Assembly: GCA_035548125.1 (NCBI GenBank)
Contig: DASZTV010000063.1
Span: 24,585-88,584, forward strand
From: DASZTV01 sp035548125
GTDB lineage: Bacteria; Actinomycetota; Actinomycetes; JAFAQI01
DNA length: 64,000 bases
Reading direction: 5' to 3'
In this document: piece after piece, positions 6,317 through 14,206 of the stretch
How the letters are laid out: each line of letters opens with the position of its first letter
Numbering within the stretch: position 1 is the stretch's first letter
Program-made: the position numbers and the translations under genes
Notes under the pieces: generated by a model
Seen by the model: only the letters and a program-made list of their open reading frames with translations
Database searches by the model: none
Told to the model about the DNA's origin: nothing

Positions 6317-8074
6317 TCAGGACTTCTCCTTGCGCGATGCGCGTTCCTTCTCGGTGGCGTCGACATCCAGAGCGAGCGTCATGTCCTCGAGTGATCCGGT
6401 GATGACCACGCCGTAGTCGCGCTTCGCCGCCTCGATGGAGACGTACTCGTCCCAGACGTCGTCGAGCACGGCCTGCGGGTCGCGCAGCAGCGGATCGCCC
6501 CAGCCGCCGCCTCCGCCGAACTTGTAGTCGAGCCGGTCACCGGTGTCGAGCAGCACGCCCGACACGGCCGTCTCGACCTTGGTCTCACCGACGAAGCAGA
6601 TGTCGGGCGCGCCGTCATGACCGCCGGCGATGCCGGGATGGGTATGCCGCTGGTTGACGACGTACTGGTTGATCTGCGTCGGCGTGCGCACCTCTTTGAT
6701 GAAGTGGCTGCCGCAACCGCCGCGCCACTGCCCGGGGCCGCCGGAGTCGGTGATGTAGTTGCGCCCGCGCAGGATGTGCGGGAACAGCTGCTCGTTGATC
6801 TCCGCGCTCGCCTTGATCAGGTTGCCCATGGACGCGGCGAGCGCTCCCCAGCCGTCGGTGCCCTTCACCGCGCTCACCCAGCCCGCGCTGACCTCCCCGC
6901 CGTGGTCGAAGAACGACCGCCCGGTACGCGGGTCGAGGTCACCCCACATCTGACGCGGGCTGCCGAACTTGTAGCTCTGCGGGCAGCAACGGTCGGGGAG
7001 GATCTGGCTCATCGCGATCGCGATCGCATCCCCGACCTCGACGCCGGGGTGATGGGTGCCGCTCGAGACCGGCTTGCCCTCGGCAGGGTTGAGGCAGCAG
7101 CCCTCCGGCACCCGCAGGTCGATGCAGTTGAAGAAGCCTTCGTTCTTCGGAATCGTCGGGTCGACCAGGCTCGCCAGCTGGGCGATCACGTTGCCGCGGG
7201 TGTTGCCGTACGTCGACCAGGCCTGGATGTTCGGGCGGGTGTCCGATCCCTCGAAGTCGATGATCAGCCGGTCGCCCGTGACGGTGATCTCACAGTGCAC
7301 GTGGATGTCGGTGTTGCCGGCCGGGTCGTGGTCGCAGTACACGTCGGCAACGTAGGTGCCGTCCGGCCAGGACGCGATCTCTTCGGAGAACCGCCGGGTC
7401 GCGTCGGCAATCGTCCACTCCACGGTTCCCTGCAGCGCGGCCGCGCCGTACTCGGCGATGATCTCGGTGAGCCGGCGTGCGCCGAGCTGTGCAGCACCGA
7501 CCTGGGACCGGAGGTCGCCGATGAAGCCGGCCAACCTGCTGTTGGCGCGCATCATCAGGACGACGTCACGCCGCTCCACACCGCGCTCGACCAGCTTCAG
7601 CACCGGGTAGCGGACGCCTTCGCTCCAGATGTCCTTCGCGAAGACGTTGTAGCCGCCGGCCATCGCGCCGCCGGTGTCACCGTGATGGCACTGGATCGAC
7701 GCGAACAGCATCAGGTTGCCGTCGGGGTCGAACACCGGCGCGAAGACGTTGACGTCGGGCAGGTGGCCGCCGCCGTGGTAGGGGTCGTTGGCGATCAGCA
7801 CGTCGCCCGGGTAGAGCTCGCCTTCGAAGAACTCGCTCGCGAATCGCACCGGCAGTGTGGACGACAGCATGAACTGCGGGATGCCGACGGACAGCGCGGC
7901 GAGCCGGCCCGTGGCGTCGAGGATGGTCGCGTTTCGCTCGTTGGACTGGTTGAGGATCGGCGTGGTCGCGGTGCGCGACACGTAGGTCGCCATCTCGAAG
8001 CAGATGGTCTCCATCGCCGAGCGGATGACGGTGGCGGTCACCGTGTCCACGCCTGGTGTGGCTTCGATCGTCAC
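6317..8074 (-). CDS. hyuB: Hydantoinase/oxoprolinase family, subunit B
   Basis: The protein has 585 residues from the GTG at 8074, chosen because GGAGG lies 6 bases upstream. The longer frame to 8146 adds 24 residues (TDFHTGEDHSPP and onward) without a ribosome site and would crowd the divergent gene. The start reads VDTVTATVIRSAMETICFEM, the usual HyuB opening. LIANDPYHGGGHLPDVNVF near residue 95 (metal site) and the C-terminal glycine run KFGGGGGWGDPLLRDP are family hallmarks. HyuB is the partner in ATP-dependent hydantoin or oxoproline opening, or the alpha-type subunit in acetone/acetophenone carboxylases. It is first in the leftward operon, divergent from the ligase at 8176. Confidence 0.9.
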   Translation of the reverse strand: MTIEATPGVDTVTATVIRSAMETICFEMATYVSRTATTPILNQSNERNATILDATGRLAALSVGIPQFMLSSTLPVRFASEFFEGELYPGDVLIANDPYHGGGHLPDVNVFAPVFDPDGNLMLFASIQCHHGDTGGAMAGGYNVFAKDIWSEGVRYPVLKLVERGVERRDVVLMMRANSRLAGFIGDLRSQVGAAQLGARRLTEIIAEYGAAALQGTVEWTIADATRRFSEEIASWPDGTYVADVYCDHDPAGNTDIHVHCEITVTGDRLIIDFEGSDTRPNIQAWSTYGNTRGNVIAQLASLVDPTIPKNEGFFNCIDLRVPEGCCLNPAEGKPVSSGTHHPGVEVGDAIAIAMSQILPDRCCPQSYKFGSPRQMWGDLDPRTGRSFFDHGGEVSAGWVSAVKGTDGWGALAASMGNLIKASAEINEQLFPHILRGRNYITDSGGPGQWRGGCGSHFIKEVRTPTQINQYVVNQRHTHPGIAGGHDGAPDICFVGETKVETAVSGVLLDTGDRLDYKFGGGGGWGDPLLRDPQAVLDDVWDEYVSIEAAKRDYGVVITGSLEDMTLALDVDATEKERASRKEKS

Positions 8075-8080
8075 GACAAG

Positions 8081-8085
8081 CCTCC
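8081..8085 (-). promoter_or_regulatory. Ribosome binding site fixing the hyuB start
   Basis: On the minus strand GGAGG (8085-8081), a 6-base spacer CTTGTC and the GTG at 8074 make a near-ideal initiation site. It rules against the longer reading frame that begins at 8146. Confidence 0.75.
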
Positions 8086-8175
8086 GCATCGAGAACCAGA
8101 ACGGCGCTGGCGGAGAATGATCCTCTCCGGTGTGGAAGTCTGTCACAGCAAGGCGTCGTCAGAAAGGGTGGCGGA

Positions 8176-9855
8176 GTGGGGTCCCAGCAGGCAGCGGACG
8201 CTGCCGGTCCGGCCTTCGACCGCGATGCCTTCGAGGCATCCGGACGACCGTTGACCATGGGCGGGTTCGTCCTCGAGGTCACCAGCCGGTACGCGAGCAA
8301 CGAGGCCCTCGTCTTCGACGATCCGCTGATCGGCGGGACGACCGTCCGATGGACGTACGCCGACCTCGAACGGCACGCGCGTGAGGTCGCCCGAGCGCTC
8401 CTGGCGCGGGGAGTGCTGCCCGGCCAGCGCGTCGCGACGCTCATGGCCAACCGGCCGGAGGCGGTCGCGACGTACTTCGGCGCGGCGCTCGCCGGGGCGG
8501 TCGTGGTGCCGCTGTCCACCTTCGCCACCCGGCACGAGCTCACTGCGCTGCTCGAGGCGGCAGCGCCCGCGGCCCTGCTCCTGCAGACCTCGATGGGCTC
8601 GCGCAGCTTCGCCGCCGATGTGGCCGAGCTGCGCAACGCGGGCGCCGCGGTCCCGTCGTTAACCGTTGCTCTCGGGCCGGCCGCTGACCGGCACGGCCTC
8701 GACGGCTGGGAGGGGTTCCTGGCGAGCGCCGAGGAGACCGAGGACGCGGCGCTCGACGCGATGGTGGAGGTCACCGACCCGCTCGCCACGGGCCTGATCA
8801 TGTTCAGCTCGGGCACCACCTCGACACCGAAGGGTGTCGTTCACCACCATCAGGCGCCGACGCTGCAGTTCTGGGTCCAGGCGGAGCTGTTCGGCCGTCA
8901 CGAGCGCACCCGGATGTGGACCGCACTGCCCATCTTCTGGACCGCAGGGATGAACACCGCCATGGGCGCCACGCTCGCCGCGGGCGGGTGCTGGGTGATG
9001 CAGGAAGGCTTCGACGCCGGAGTCGCGCTCGCGTTGATGGCGCGGGAGAAGGTGACCGAGCCCTACACCCTTCCGCATCAGGCGCGGACGCTCGCCGAGC
9101 ACCCGGACTGGGAGCGCACCGACCTGTCGAGCCTGCGCTGCGTCTACGGCAAGGCGGTGTTCGCGAGGCACCCGAGCGTCTCCGGCGACCCCGACTGGCA
9201 GATGCCGGTGGGCTGGGGGATGTCGGAGACCTGTGCCTTCTTCTCCGCGCTCCCCGCCTCGAGCTCCCGCGAGGCGATGAAGGCCAGCCTCGGCACCCTG
9301 CTTCCCGGCAACGAGCTTCGCGTGGTCGACCCGGAGACCGGCGGCTCAGTCCCTGCCGGCGCCGAAGGCGAGCTGCTGATCAAGGGCCCGACGCTCATGC
9401 AGCACTACCTCGGCAAGACCCCCGAACAGTGCTTCGACGCCGACGGCTGGTTCCACACGGGGGACATCGGCCACGTCGACGCCGACGGGTGCCTGCACTG
9501 GAGCGGTCGCCGCGACGAGGTCATCAAGACCGCCGGCGCGCTCGTCTCCCCCGCGGAGATCGAGGTGGCGCTTCGCGCGTACCCGCCGGTGCGGCTCGCC
9601 CGCGTGCTCGGCGTTCCCGACGAGCGACTCGGTCAGCTCGCCGTGCTCTGCGTGGAACTGCGAGACGGCGCGACAGAGACTGCAGCGGACGTGCAAGGCT
9701 TCCTGCGCGAGCGGATCGCGGCGTACAAGGTGCCGAAGCGCGTGGAGTTCTTCGGCGCGGGCGAGATCCCGCTCACCGCAAGCAGGACGAAAGTCAGGGA
9801 CGAGGAGCTGCGGGTGCTGCTTGCGGCCCGCGACGAAGGGGCGGAACCGAAGTGA
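8176..9855 (+). CDS. Acyl-CoA synthetase (AMP-dependent ligase, FadD-like)
   Basis: The protein has 559 residues from the GTG at 8176 (AAAGG 8 bases upstream); the open frame runs back to 8056 but would overlap the hyuB start region. Motifs in order are the P-loop MFSSGTTSTPKGV near residue 210, the GWGMSE adenine site near 350, GWFHTGDIG near 430, the hinge SGRRDEVIKTAG near 447, and a C-terminal TASRTKVRD carrying the catalytic lysine. It would adenylate a carboxylic acid and transfer it to CoA in the cytoplasm. The substrate is unknown. It is the first gene of the operon ligase, MaoC-like dehydratase, crotonase, ligase, with a 4-base GTGA overlap to the next gene. Confidence 0.9.
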   Translation: MGSQQAADAAGPAFDRDAFEASGRPLTMGGFVLEVTSRYASNEALVFDDPLIGGTTVRWTYADLERHAREVARALLARGVLPGQRVATLMANRPEAVATYFGAALAGAVVVPLSTFATRHELTALLEAAAPAALLLQTSMGSRSFAADVAELRNAGAAVPSLTVALGPAADRHGLDGWEGFLASAEETEDAALDAMVEVTDPLATGLIMFSSGTTSTPKGVVHHHQAPTLQFWVQAELFGRHERTRMWTALPIFWTAGMNTAMGATLAAGGCWVMQEGFDAGVALALMAREKVTEPYTLPHQARTLAEHPDWERTDLSSLRCVYGKAVFARHPSVSGDPDWQMPVGWGMSETCAFFSALPASSSREAMKASLGTLLPGNELRVVDPETGGSVPAGAEGELLIKGPTLMQHYLGKTPEQCFDADGWFHTGDIGHVDADGCLHWSGRRDEVIKTAGALVSPAEIEVALRAYPPVRLARVLGVPDERLGQLAVLCVELRDGATETAADVQGFLRERIAAYKVPKRVEFFGAGEIPLTASRTKVRDEELRVLLAARDEGAEPK

Positions 9856-11045
9856 CCGACCAGACGGACGACGGGCTCGACGTCTCCGACCTCGCCCGGC
9901 ACATGGGCGTGCCGATCATGCCCGGAGAGCTGAAGGAGCCGGTCGCGGTCAACGACATCCGCCGCTGGGTCCAGGCCATGCACTACCCCAACCCGCTGCA
10001 CTATGACGAGCAGTACGCCGCGGAAAGCCGGTTCGGACGCATCATCGCGCCGCAGTCGTTCACGGTCGCCACCGACACCAGCCACGGCTGCTCGCCCGCG
10101 CAGGTCGGCCGGATTCCCGACTCGCACCTCGTCTTCGGCGGCGACGAGTGGTGGTTCTTCGAGGCCCGCCTGGAACCGGGCGACAAGGTGCTCTGTCATC
10201 GCATGCCCTACGACTACAAGGTGTCGGAGACGTCGTTCGCCGGCCCGACCTGCTTCCAGCGCGGCGACACGCTCTACATCACCGACAAGGGTGGTCGCGT
10301 CGCGCTGCAGCGCTCGACCGCGATCCGCTACAAGGTGCGCAAGGCCAAGGAGAAGGACCTCTACGGCGCCGAGTCCGAGTCCGGAAACGCCGAGCCGGAG
10401 TGGACCGAGGACAAGCTCGCAGAGCTCGACGTCATCAAGGCGGAGTTCATCGACGCCGTCCAGTCGCTCGGCCACGACAAGCGGCTGCTCGGGTCGGTGA
10501 ACCCGGGCGACGCCCTTCCGCGCAACGTGCTGGGGCCGCACTCGCTGGCGAGCTTCACCACCGAGTGGCGCGCCTACCCGATGACGACGTGGGGAGCGAT
10601 GCGCAAGGGTCCGACGTCCGTCAAGGGGATCGACCTCGGCTACACCAAGGAGTTCGCGGGCAACGAGGGCGACCGCAACCTCGAGCGCACCGACCCCGAG
10701 CGCACCGACGGCGCCTACTACGGCCCGTCGCGCGGGCACCTTCAACCGCAGTGGGCGAAGAAGATCGGCATGGCCCGCGGCTATGGCTACGGCGCGTCGA
10801 TGGGCGCCTGGGTGCTCGACTACGTCGCAGCGTGGGCGGGCGAATGGGGCCACCTCACGCACGCCGACGTCAAGTACCGCTCCCCGGCGCTGACCGGTGA
10901 CGCAAGCTTCATCACCGGCACGGTCACCGGCGTACGGGAAGAGCGTCGCCGGGTTCATGTCGCGGACGTCGACGTCCGGATCGTCAACCAGGACGACGAG
11001 GTCCAGGCCAAGGGCTCGGTCTCCGTCCAGCTCCCGCTCGAGTAA
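9852..11045 (+). CDS. MaoC/FAS1-like acyl dehydratase, double hotdog
   Basis: The protein has 397 residues. The GTG at 9852 overlaps the ligase stop (GTGA). The first half (residues 1-175) resembles the FAS1-like dehydratase domain: VNDIRRWVQAMHYPNPLHYD is the usual opening helix and FGRIIAPQSFTVA follows. The second half (about 255-397) is another hotdog, with DYVAAWAGEWGHLTHADVKY and a final strand pair EVQAKGSVSVQLPL. Double-hotdog hydratases of this kind hydrate enoyl-CoA esters with bulky acyl groups, as in side-chain degradation of polycyclic compounds. The classic MaoC hydratase-2 motif is only weakly preserved, so direction and substrate are uncertain. It sits between a ligase and a crotonase in one transcript. 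Confidence 0.8.
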   Translation: MTDQTDDGLDVSDLARHMGVPIMPGELKEPVAVNDIRRWVQAMHYPNPLHYDEQYAAESRFGRIIAPQSFTVATDTSHGCSPAQVGRIPDSHLVFGGDEWWFFEARLEPGDKVLCHRMPYDYKVSETSFAGPTCFQRGDTLYITDKGGRVALQRSTAIRYKVRKAKEKDLYGAESESGNAEPEWTEDKLAELDVIKAEFIDAVQSLGHDKRLLGSVNPGDALPRNVLGPHSLASFTTEWRAYPMTTWGAMRKGPTSVKGIDLGYTKEFAGNEGDRNLERTDPERTDGAYYGPSRGHLQPQWAKKIGMARGYGYGASMGAWVLDYVAAWAGEWGHLTHADVKYRSPALTGDASFITGTVTGVREERRRVHVADVDVRIVNQDDEVQAKGSVSVQLPLE

Positions 11046-11061
11046 GGGAACCGACGAGAAC

Positions 11062-11883
11062 GTGGCTATTCACTACGAAGTCGGGGCGCGTCCCGGCGCC
11101 GAGCGGGTCGCGCTCATCACGATCGACCGGCCCGAGGCCAAGAACGCGTGCGACCTCGAGCATTTCCACCAGCTGGCCCAAGCGTGGAAGCGGTTCGGCG
11201 AGGACGACCAGGCGTGGGTGGCGATCATCACCGGCGTCGGACGCAACTTCATGTCCGGTGCCGATCTCAAGACCTACATCCCCGAGGTCACCAAACTGGC
11301 CAAACAGATCCAGGCCGGCGAGACCGACAAGATCGGCGACTACTCACTGTCGGACGGCACCGACGCGGTGCTGCGCGGCAGCAAGATCTACAAGCCGATC
11401 ATCGCGGCCGTCAACGGCCCGTGTGTGGCGGGCGGTATGGAGATGCTGCTCGGCATCGACATCCGGATCGCAACGGAGAACGCCAGCTTCGGGGTGCTCG
11501 AACCGGCGAGAGGGCTGTTTGCGGGCGGCGGCTCCACCGTCCGCCTCCCCCGCCAGCTGCCGTTCGCCCTCGCCCAGGAGTTCCTGCTCTGTGCCGACCG
11601 GATCGACGCGGAGCGGGCCCACGAGATGGGCCTGGTCAACCAGATCGTGGCGGAGGACGAGCTGCTCGACGCGGCTTTCCGGATGGCTGCGCGGATCACC
11701 AAGAACGCCCCGCTCGCCGTGCAGGCCACCAAGCGGAGCGTGATCGAAGGGCTGAAGACCGACATGCGAGCGGCGTACAAGCTCGAGGCCGCGATCTCGC
11801 AGGAGATCTTCGCCACCGAAGACGCCAAGGAAGGCCCGCGGGCCTTCGCCGAGAAGCGCGACCCCAACTGGCAAGGTAGATAA
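11062..11883 (+). CDS. Enoyl-CoA hydratase/isomerase (crotonase family)
   Basis: The protein has 273 residues from the GTG at 11062; the longer frame upstream lies within the dehydratase gene. ITIDRPEAKNACD opens the fold, and GRNFMSGADLKTY near residue 68 forms the CoA-binding and oxyanion loop. The second oxyanion segment is NGPCVAGGMEMLLGIDI. Its glutamate (GGMEML) and the glutamate in FGVLEPARG occupy the positions of the two catalytic glutamates of classical enoyl-CoA hydratase, so hydratase activity is plausible. The C-terminal helix ends FAEKRDPNWQGR, normal for the family. It is the third gene of the 8176-13398 operon, 16 bases after the dehydratase and 3 before the next ligase. Confidence 0.88.
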   Translation: MAIHYEVGARPGAERVALITIDRPEAKNACDLEHFHQLAQAWKRFGEDDQAWVAIITGVGRNFMSGADLKTYIPEVTKLAKQIQAGETDKIGDYSLSDGTDAVLRGSKIYKPIIAAVNGPCVAGGMEMLLGIDIRIATENASFGVLEPARGLFAGGGSTVRLPRQLPFALAQEFLLCADRIDAERAHEMGLVNQIVAEDELLDAAFRMAARITKNAPLAVQATKRSVIEGLKTDMRAAYKLEAAISQEIFATEDAKEGPRAFAEKRDPNWQGR

Positions 11884-11886
11884 CCC

Positions 11887-13398
11887 ATGTTCCATCCCTC
11901 CCATCACGCGGCGAACGCTCCGGACCGGCTCGCGGTGATCGTGCCGTCGACCGGCGAGACCCGGACCTACTCCGAGCTCGAGGCCAACTCGAACCGCATC
12001 GCCGCGCTGCTGCGCTCGCGCGGCCTGCAGCGCGGCGACGTCGTCGCGGTGGTCATGCAGAACGACGCCGCCTGGTTCGAGATCGTGTGGGGCGTCCAGC
12101 GGTGCGGGATGTACCTCGTGCCGGTCAACTGGCATCTCACCGCCAAGGAGGCGTCCTATATCGTCGCCGACTGCGACGCGAAGGTTCTCATCGCGTCGGC
12201 GGCGCTGCAGGACACCGTCGCGTCGCTCGGCGAGGCAGCCGACAACGTCCAGCTGCGGTTCTCGGTCGGCGGCTCGCTGCCCGGCTTCGAGGCCCTCGAG
12301 GAAGCCATCGCGGACCAGCCCGACGGCGCGTCGCCCGACGACACCGAGGGCAGCTGGATGTTCTACAGCTCGGGCACCACCGGAGTGCCGAAGGGCATCA
12401 AGCCTCAGCTCCCGACCGTCGAGTTCGGTGCGATGAACCCGCTGGTCGGGTTGATCACCATGCTGTACGGGATGTCGCCGGATTCGGTCTACCTCTCGCC
12501 TGCGCCGCTCTACCACGCCGCTCCGGCGGGCTGGAGCACCTCGGTACAGCGCATCGGCGGGACGGTCGTGGTGATGGACCGCTTCGACCCGCTGGAGTGG
12601 CTGCGGCAGATCCAGGAGTACCGCGTCACCCACACCCAGGTGGTGCCGACGTACCTGGTCCGGCTGCTGAAGCTCGCCTCCGCGACCCGCGAGCGCTACG
12701 ACGTGTCGAGCCTGCAGATGGTGGTACACGCCGCTGCGCCCTGCCCGCCCGAGGTGAAGCGGGCCTCACTGGACTGGCTCGGCCCGATCGTCTACGAGTA
12801 CTACGCCGCGAGCGAAGGAACCGGCTTCTGCGCGATCGGCCCGCAGGAGTGGCTGGAGCACCCGGGCTCGGTCGGGAAGTCGCTGCTCGCCCCCGTGCAC
12901 ATTCTCGACGAAGAGGGCAACGAGCTCCCCGTCGGCGAGGAGGGCGAGATCTGGTTCGAGGCGCTCCACCGCTTCGACTACCACGGCGACCCGGAGAAGA
13001 CCGCCCGCGCCTTCAACGACAAGGGCTGGAACTCGATCGGCGACATCGGCCGGCTCGACGAGGAGGGATACCTCTACCTCACCGACCGGGTCTCGAACAT
13101 GATCATCTCCGGCGGCGTGAACATCTACCCGCGAGAGGCGGAGGACATCCTGATCCTGCACGACGCGGTCGAGGACGTCGCGGTCATCGGTACCCCGGAT
13201 GAGGTCATGGGTGAGCAGGTCACCGCATTCGTCCAGCTGCAGGCCGGCGAGGTGGGTACGCCGCAGCTCGCTGACGCGCTGGTGGAGTTCTGCCGCGAAC
13301 GGCTCTCACACTTCAAGTGCCCGCGCGAGGTCCGCTTCGTCGAGGCGCTGCCGCGGCTGCCCAACGGCAAGCTGCTCAAGCGGCTGCTAACCGCCTAG
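11887..13398 (+). CDS. Acyl-CoA synthetase (AMP-dependent ligase)
   Basis: The protein has 503 residues from the ATG at 11887. The P-loop MFYSSGTTGVPKGI lies near residue 158, YEYYAASEGTG near 303 (adenine site), the GD pair in NSIGDIGRLDEEGY near 380, the hinge TDRVSNMIISGGVNIYP near 399, and the catalytic lysine in LPRLPNGKLLKRLL at the very end. All motifs are intact. The GGVNIYP form is common in ligases for medium-chain or aromatic acids. Last gene of its operon; its final 12 bases overlap the end of the convergent sulfotransferase gene. Having two ligases in one operon suggests that two different acids, or an acid and a later intermediate, are activated. Confidence 0.9.
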   Translation: MFHPSHHAANAPDRLAVIVPSTGETRTYSELEANSNRIAALLRSRGLQRGDVVAVVMQNDAAWFEIVWGVQRCGMYLVPVNWHLTAKEASYIVADCDAKVLIASAALQDTVASLGEAADNVQLRFSVGGSLPGFEALEEAIADQPDGASPDDTEGSWMFYSSGTTGVPKGIKPQLPTVEFGAMNPLVGLITMLYGMSPDSVYLSPAPLYHAAPAGWSTSVQRIGGTVVVMDRFDPLEWLRQIQEYRVTHTQVVPTYLVRLLKLASATRERYDVSSLQMVVHAAAPCPPEVKRASLDWLGPIVYEYYAASEGTGFCAIGPQEWLEHPGSVGKSLLAPVHILDEEGNELPVGEEGEIWFEALHRFDYHGDPEKTARAFNDKGWNSIGDIGRLDEEGYLYLTDRVSNMIISGGVNIYPREAEDILILHDAVEDVAVIGTPDEVMGEQVTAFVQLQAGEVGTPQLADALVEFCRERLSHFKCPREVRFVEALPRLPNGKLLKRLLTA

Positions 13399-14175
13399 AT
13401 AGGCGGCGAACCGGGTCGTCGCAACGGCGGCGGCAAGCTCGTCGTAGTTGGCGACCATCTCCCGCGTAGTGGTGGGCTGCACCTTCACCCAGTCACTCGG
13501 TGACCAGTGCGGCGGCACCCCCAGCCGCTCGCACAGCATCGCAACTGTCCGCCGCTGCGCCTCCTGGTTGTTCAGGTCGTCCTCGTAGACCAGCTCGACC
13601 GGGTGCGCGTCGCGCAGTGCCTCCTCCGACATCTGGGTCCAGCTCTCCAGCAACGTCAGACCCGTCAGCACGTCCGCCGGGTCGAGGGTGACCGGCTCGA
13701 ACGGTTTCGCGGCGCTCGCGCGGACGTGGAACTGGCTCTGCGATCCGCGGAGCGCGGAGATCACCTGGTGCAACATGTTGCGTCGATGCAGGTAGACCAG
13801 GATCCAGCCATCCGCCTCCAGCTCGGGCAGCCAGGTCACGGGGTGCAGGCACTGCAGCTCGAACGCCTGACGCGGCTGCAGCTTGAAGCCGTACGCCTGT
13901 GCGCCGGACCGCCGGGCCCGCGCGGCACGGCCGCGGATCACGGCGTTCGGCAGTGCCACCGGCTCCCGGAGGACCTCGGAGTCACACGTGATGTCCGGAT
14001 GCCGGTTCAGCAAGTCGACGAGCAGCTCGCTGCCCGCGCGGCCCTGCGTCACGATGACGAACCGTTTCGGCAGCCGGCGCGACAGCGCGGTCAGGCCGGC
14101 GAACGCGAAAGCCCGGTCCTCGGTCGCGAGCTTGCGAAGGTAGCCGGCCAAGCCGCCGTCGAGCGCGCTGACCAT
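13387..14175 (-). CDS. Sulfotransferase-like protein (Stf0-type fold)
   Basis: The protein has 262 residues from the ATG at 14175. RFVIVTQGRAGSELLVDLLN (residues 37-56) matches the 5'-phosphosulfate loop of PAPS-dependent sulfotransferases (R-x-G-S/T), and ILVYLHRRNMLHQVISALR near 126 matches the 3'-phosphate site. DSEVL after the first loop is typical of Stf0-like carbohydrate sulfotransferases. Length fits. It would transfer sulfate from PAPS to a hydroxyl acceptor. The gene is alone on its strand, convergent with one acyl-CoA operon and divergent (31 bases) from the next, which is odd for that location. Acceptor unknown; a glycolipid or a hydroxylated pathway product are both possible. Confidence 0.75.
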   Translation of the reverse strand: MVSALDGGLAGYLRKLATEDRAFAFAGLTALSRRLPKRFVIVTQGRAGSELLVDLLNRHPDITCDSEVLREPVALPNAVIRGRAARARRSGAQAYGFKLQPRQAFELQCLHPVTWLPELEADGWILVYLHRRNMLHQVISALRGSQSQFHVRASAAKPFEPVTLDPADVLTGLTLLESWTQMSEEALRDAHPVELVYEDDLNNQEAQRRTVAMLCERLGVPPHWSPSDWVKVQPTTTREMVANYDELAAAVATTRFAAYLGG

Positions 14176-14185
14176 CGGCCAACCC

Positions 14186-14197
14186 TATTAAGTAAGG
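14186..14197. promoter_or_regulatory. Short AT-rich divergent promoter region
   Basis: The 31-base gap between the sulfotransferase (start 14175, minus) and the ligase-kinase gene (GTG 14207) holds TATTAAGTAAGG, clearly AT-rich against its surroundings. TATTAA can serve as a -10 box for the rightward operon, and the reverse reading TTAATA for the leftward gene. AAGG also lies 9 bases before the GTG. No -35 box is recognisable. Confidence 0.35.
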
Positions 14198-14206
14198 TCC
14201 AGCATC

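Noticed and set aside
8056..8175. N-terminal extension of the ligase at 8176
   Set aside because: It would overlap the divergent hyuB start and its ribosome site, and the added residues are not ligase-like.
4785..8254. Two plus-strand open frames of about 540 residues opposite hyuA and hyuB
   Set aside because: Composition is skewed to Arg, His and Asp; no motifs; the minus-strand HyuA/HyuB proteins are complete.
11730..11750. Second copy of the CaiB palindrome core (CAGGCCACCAAG)
   Set aside because: Only the right half is present, it encodes the ordinary crotonase stretch QATK, and there is no inverted partner.
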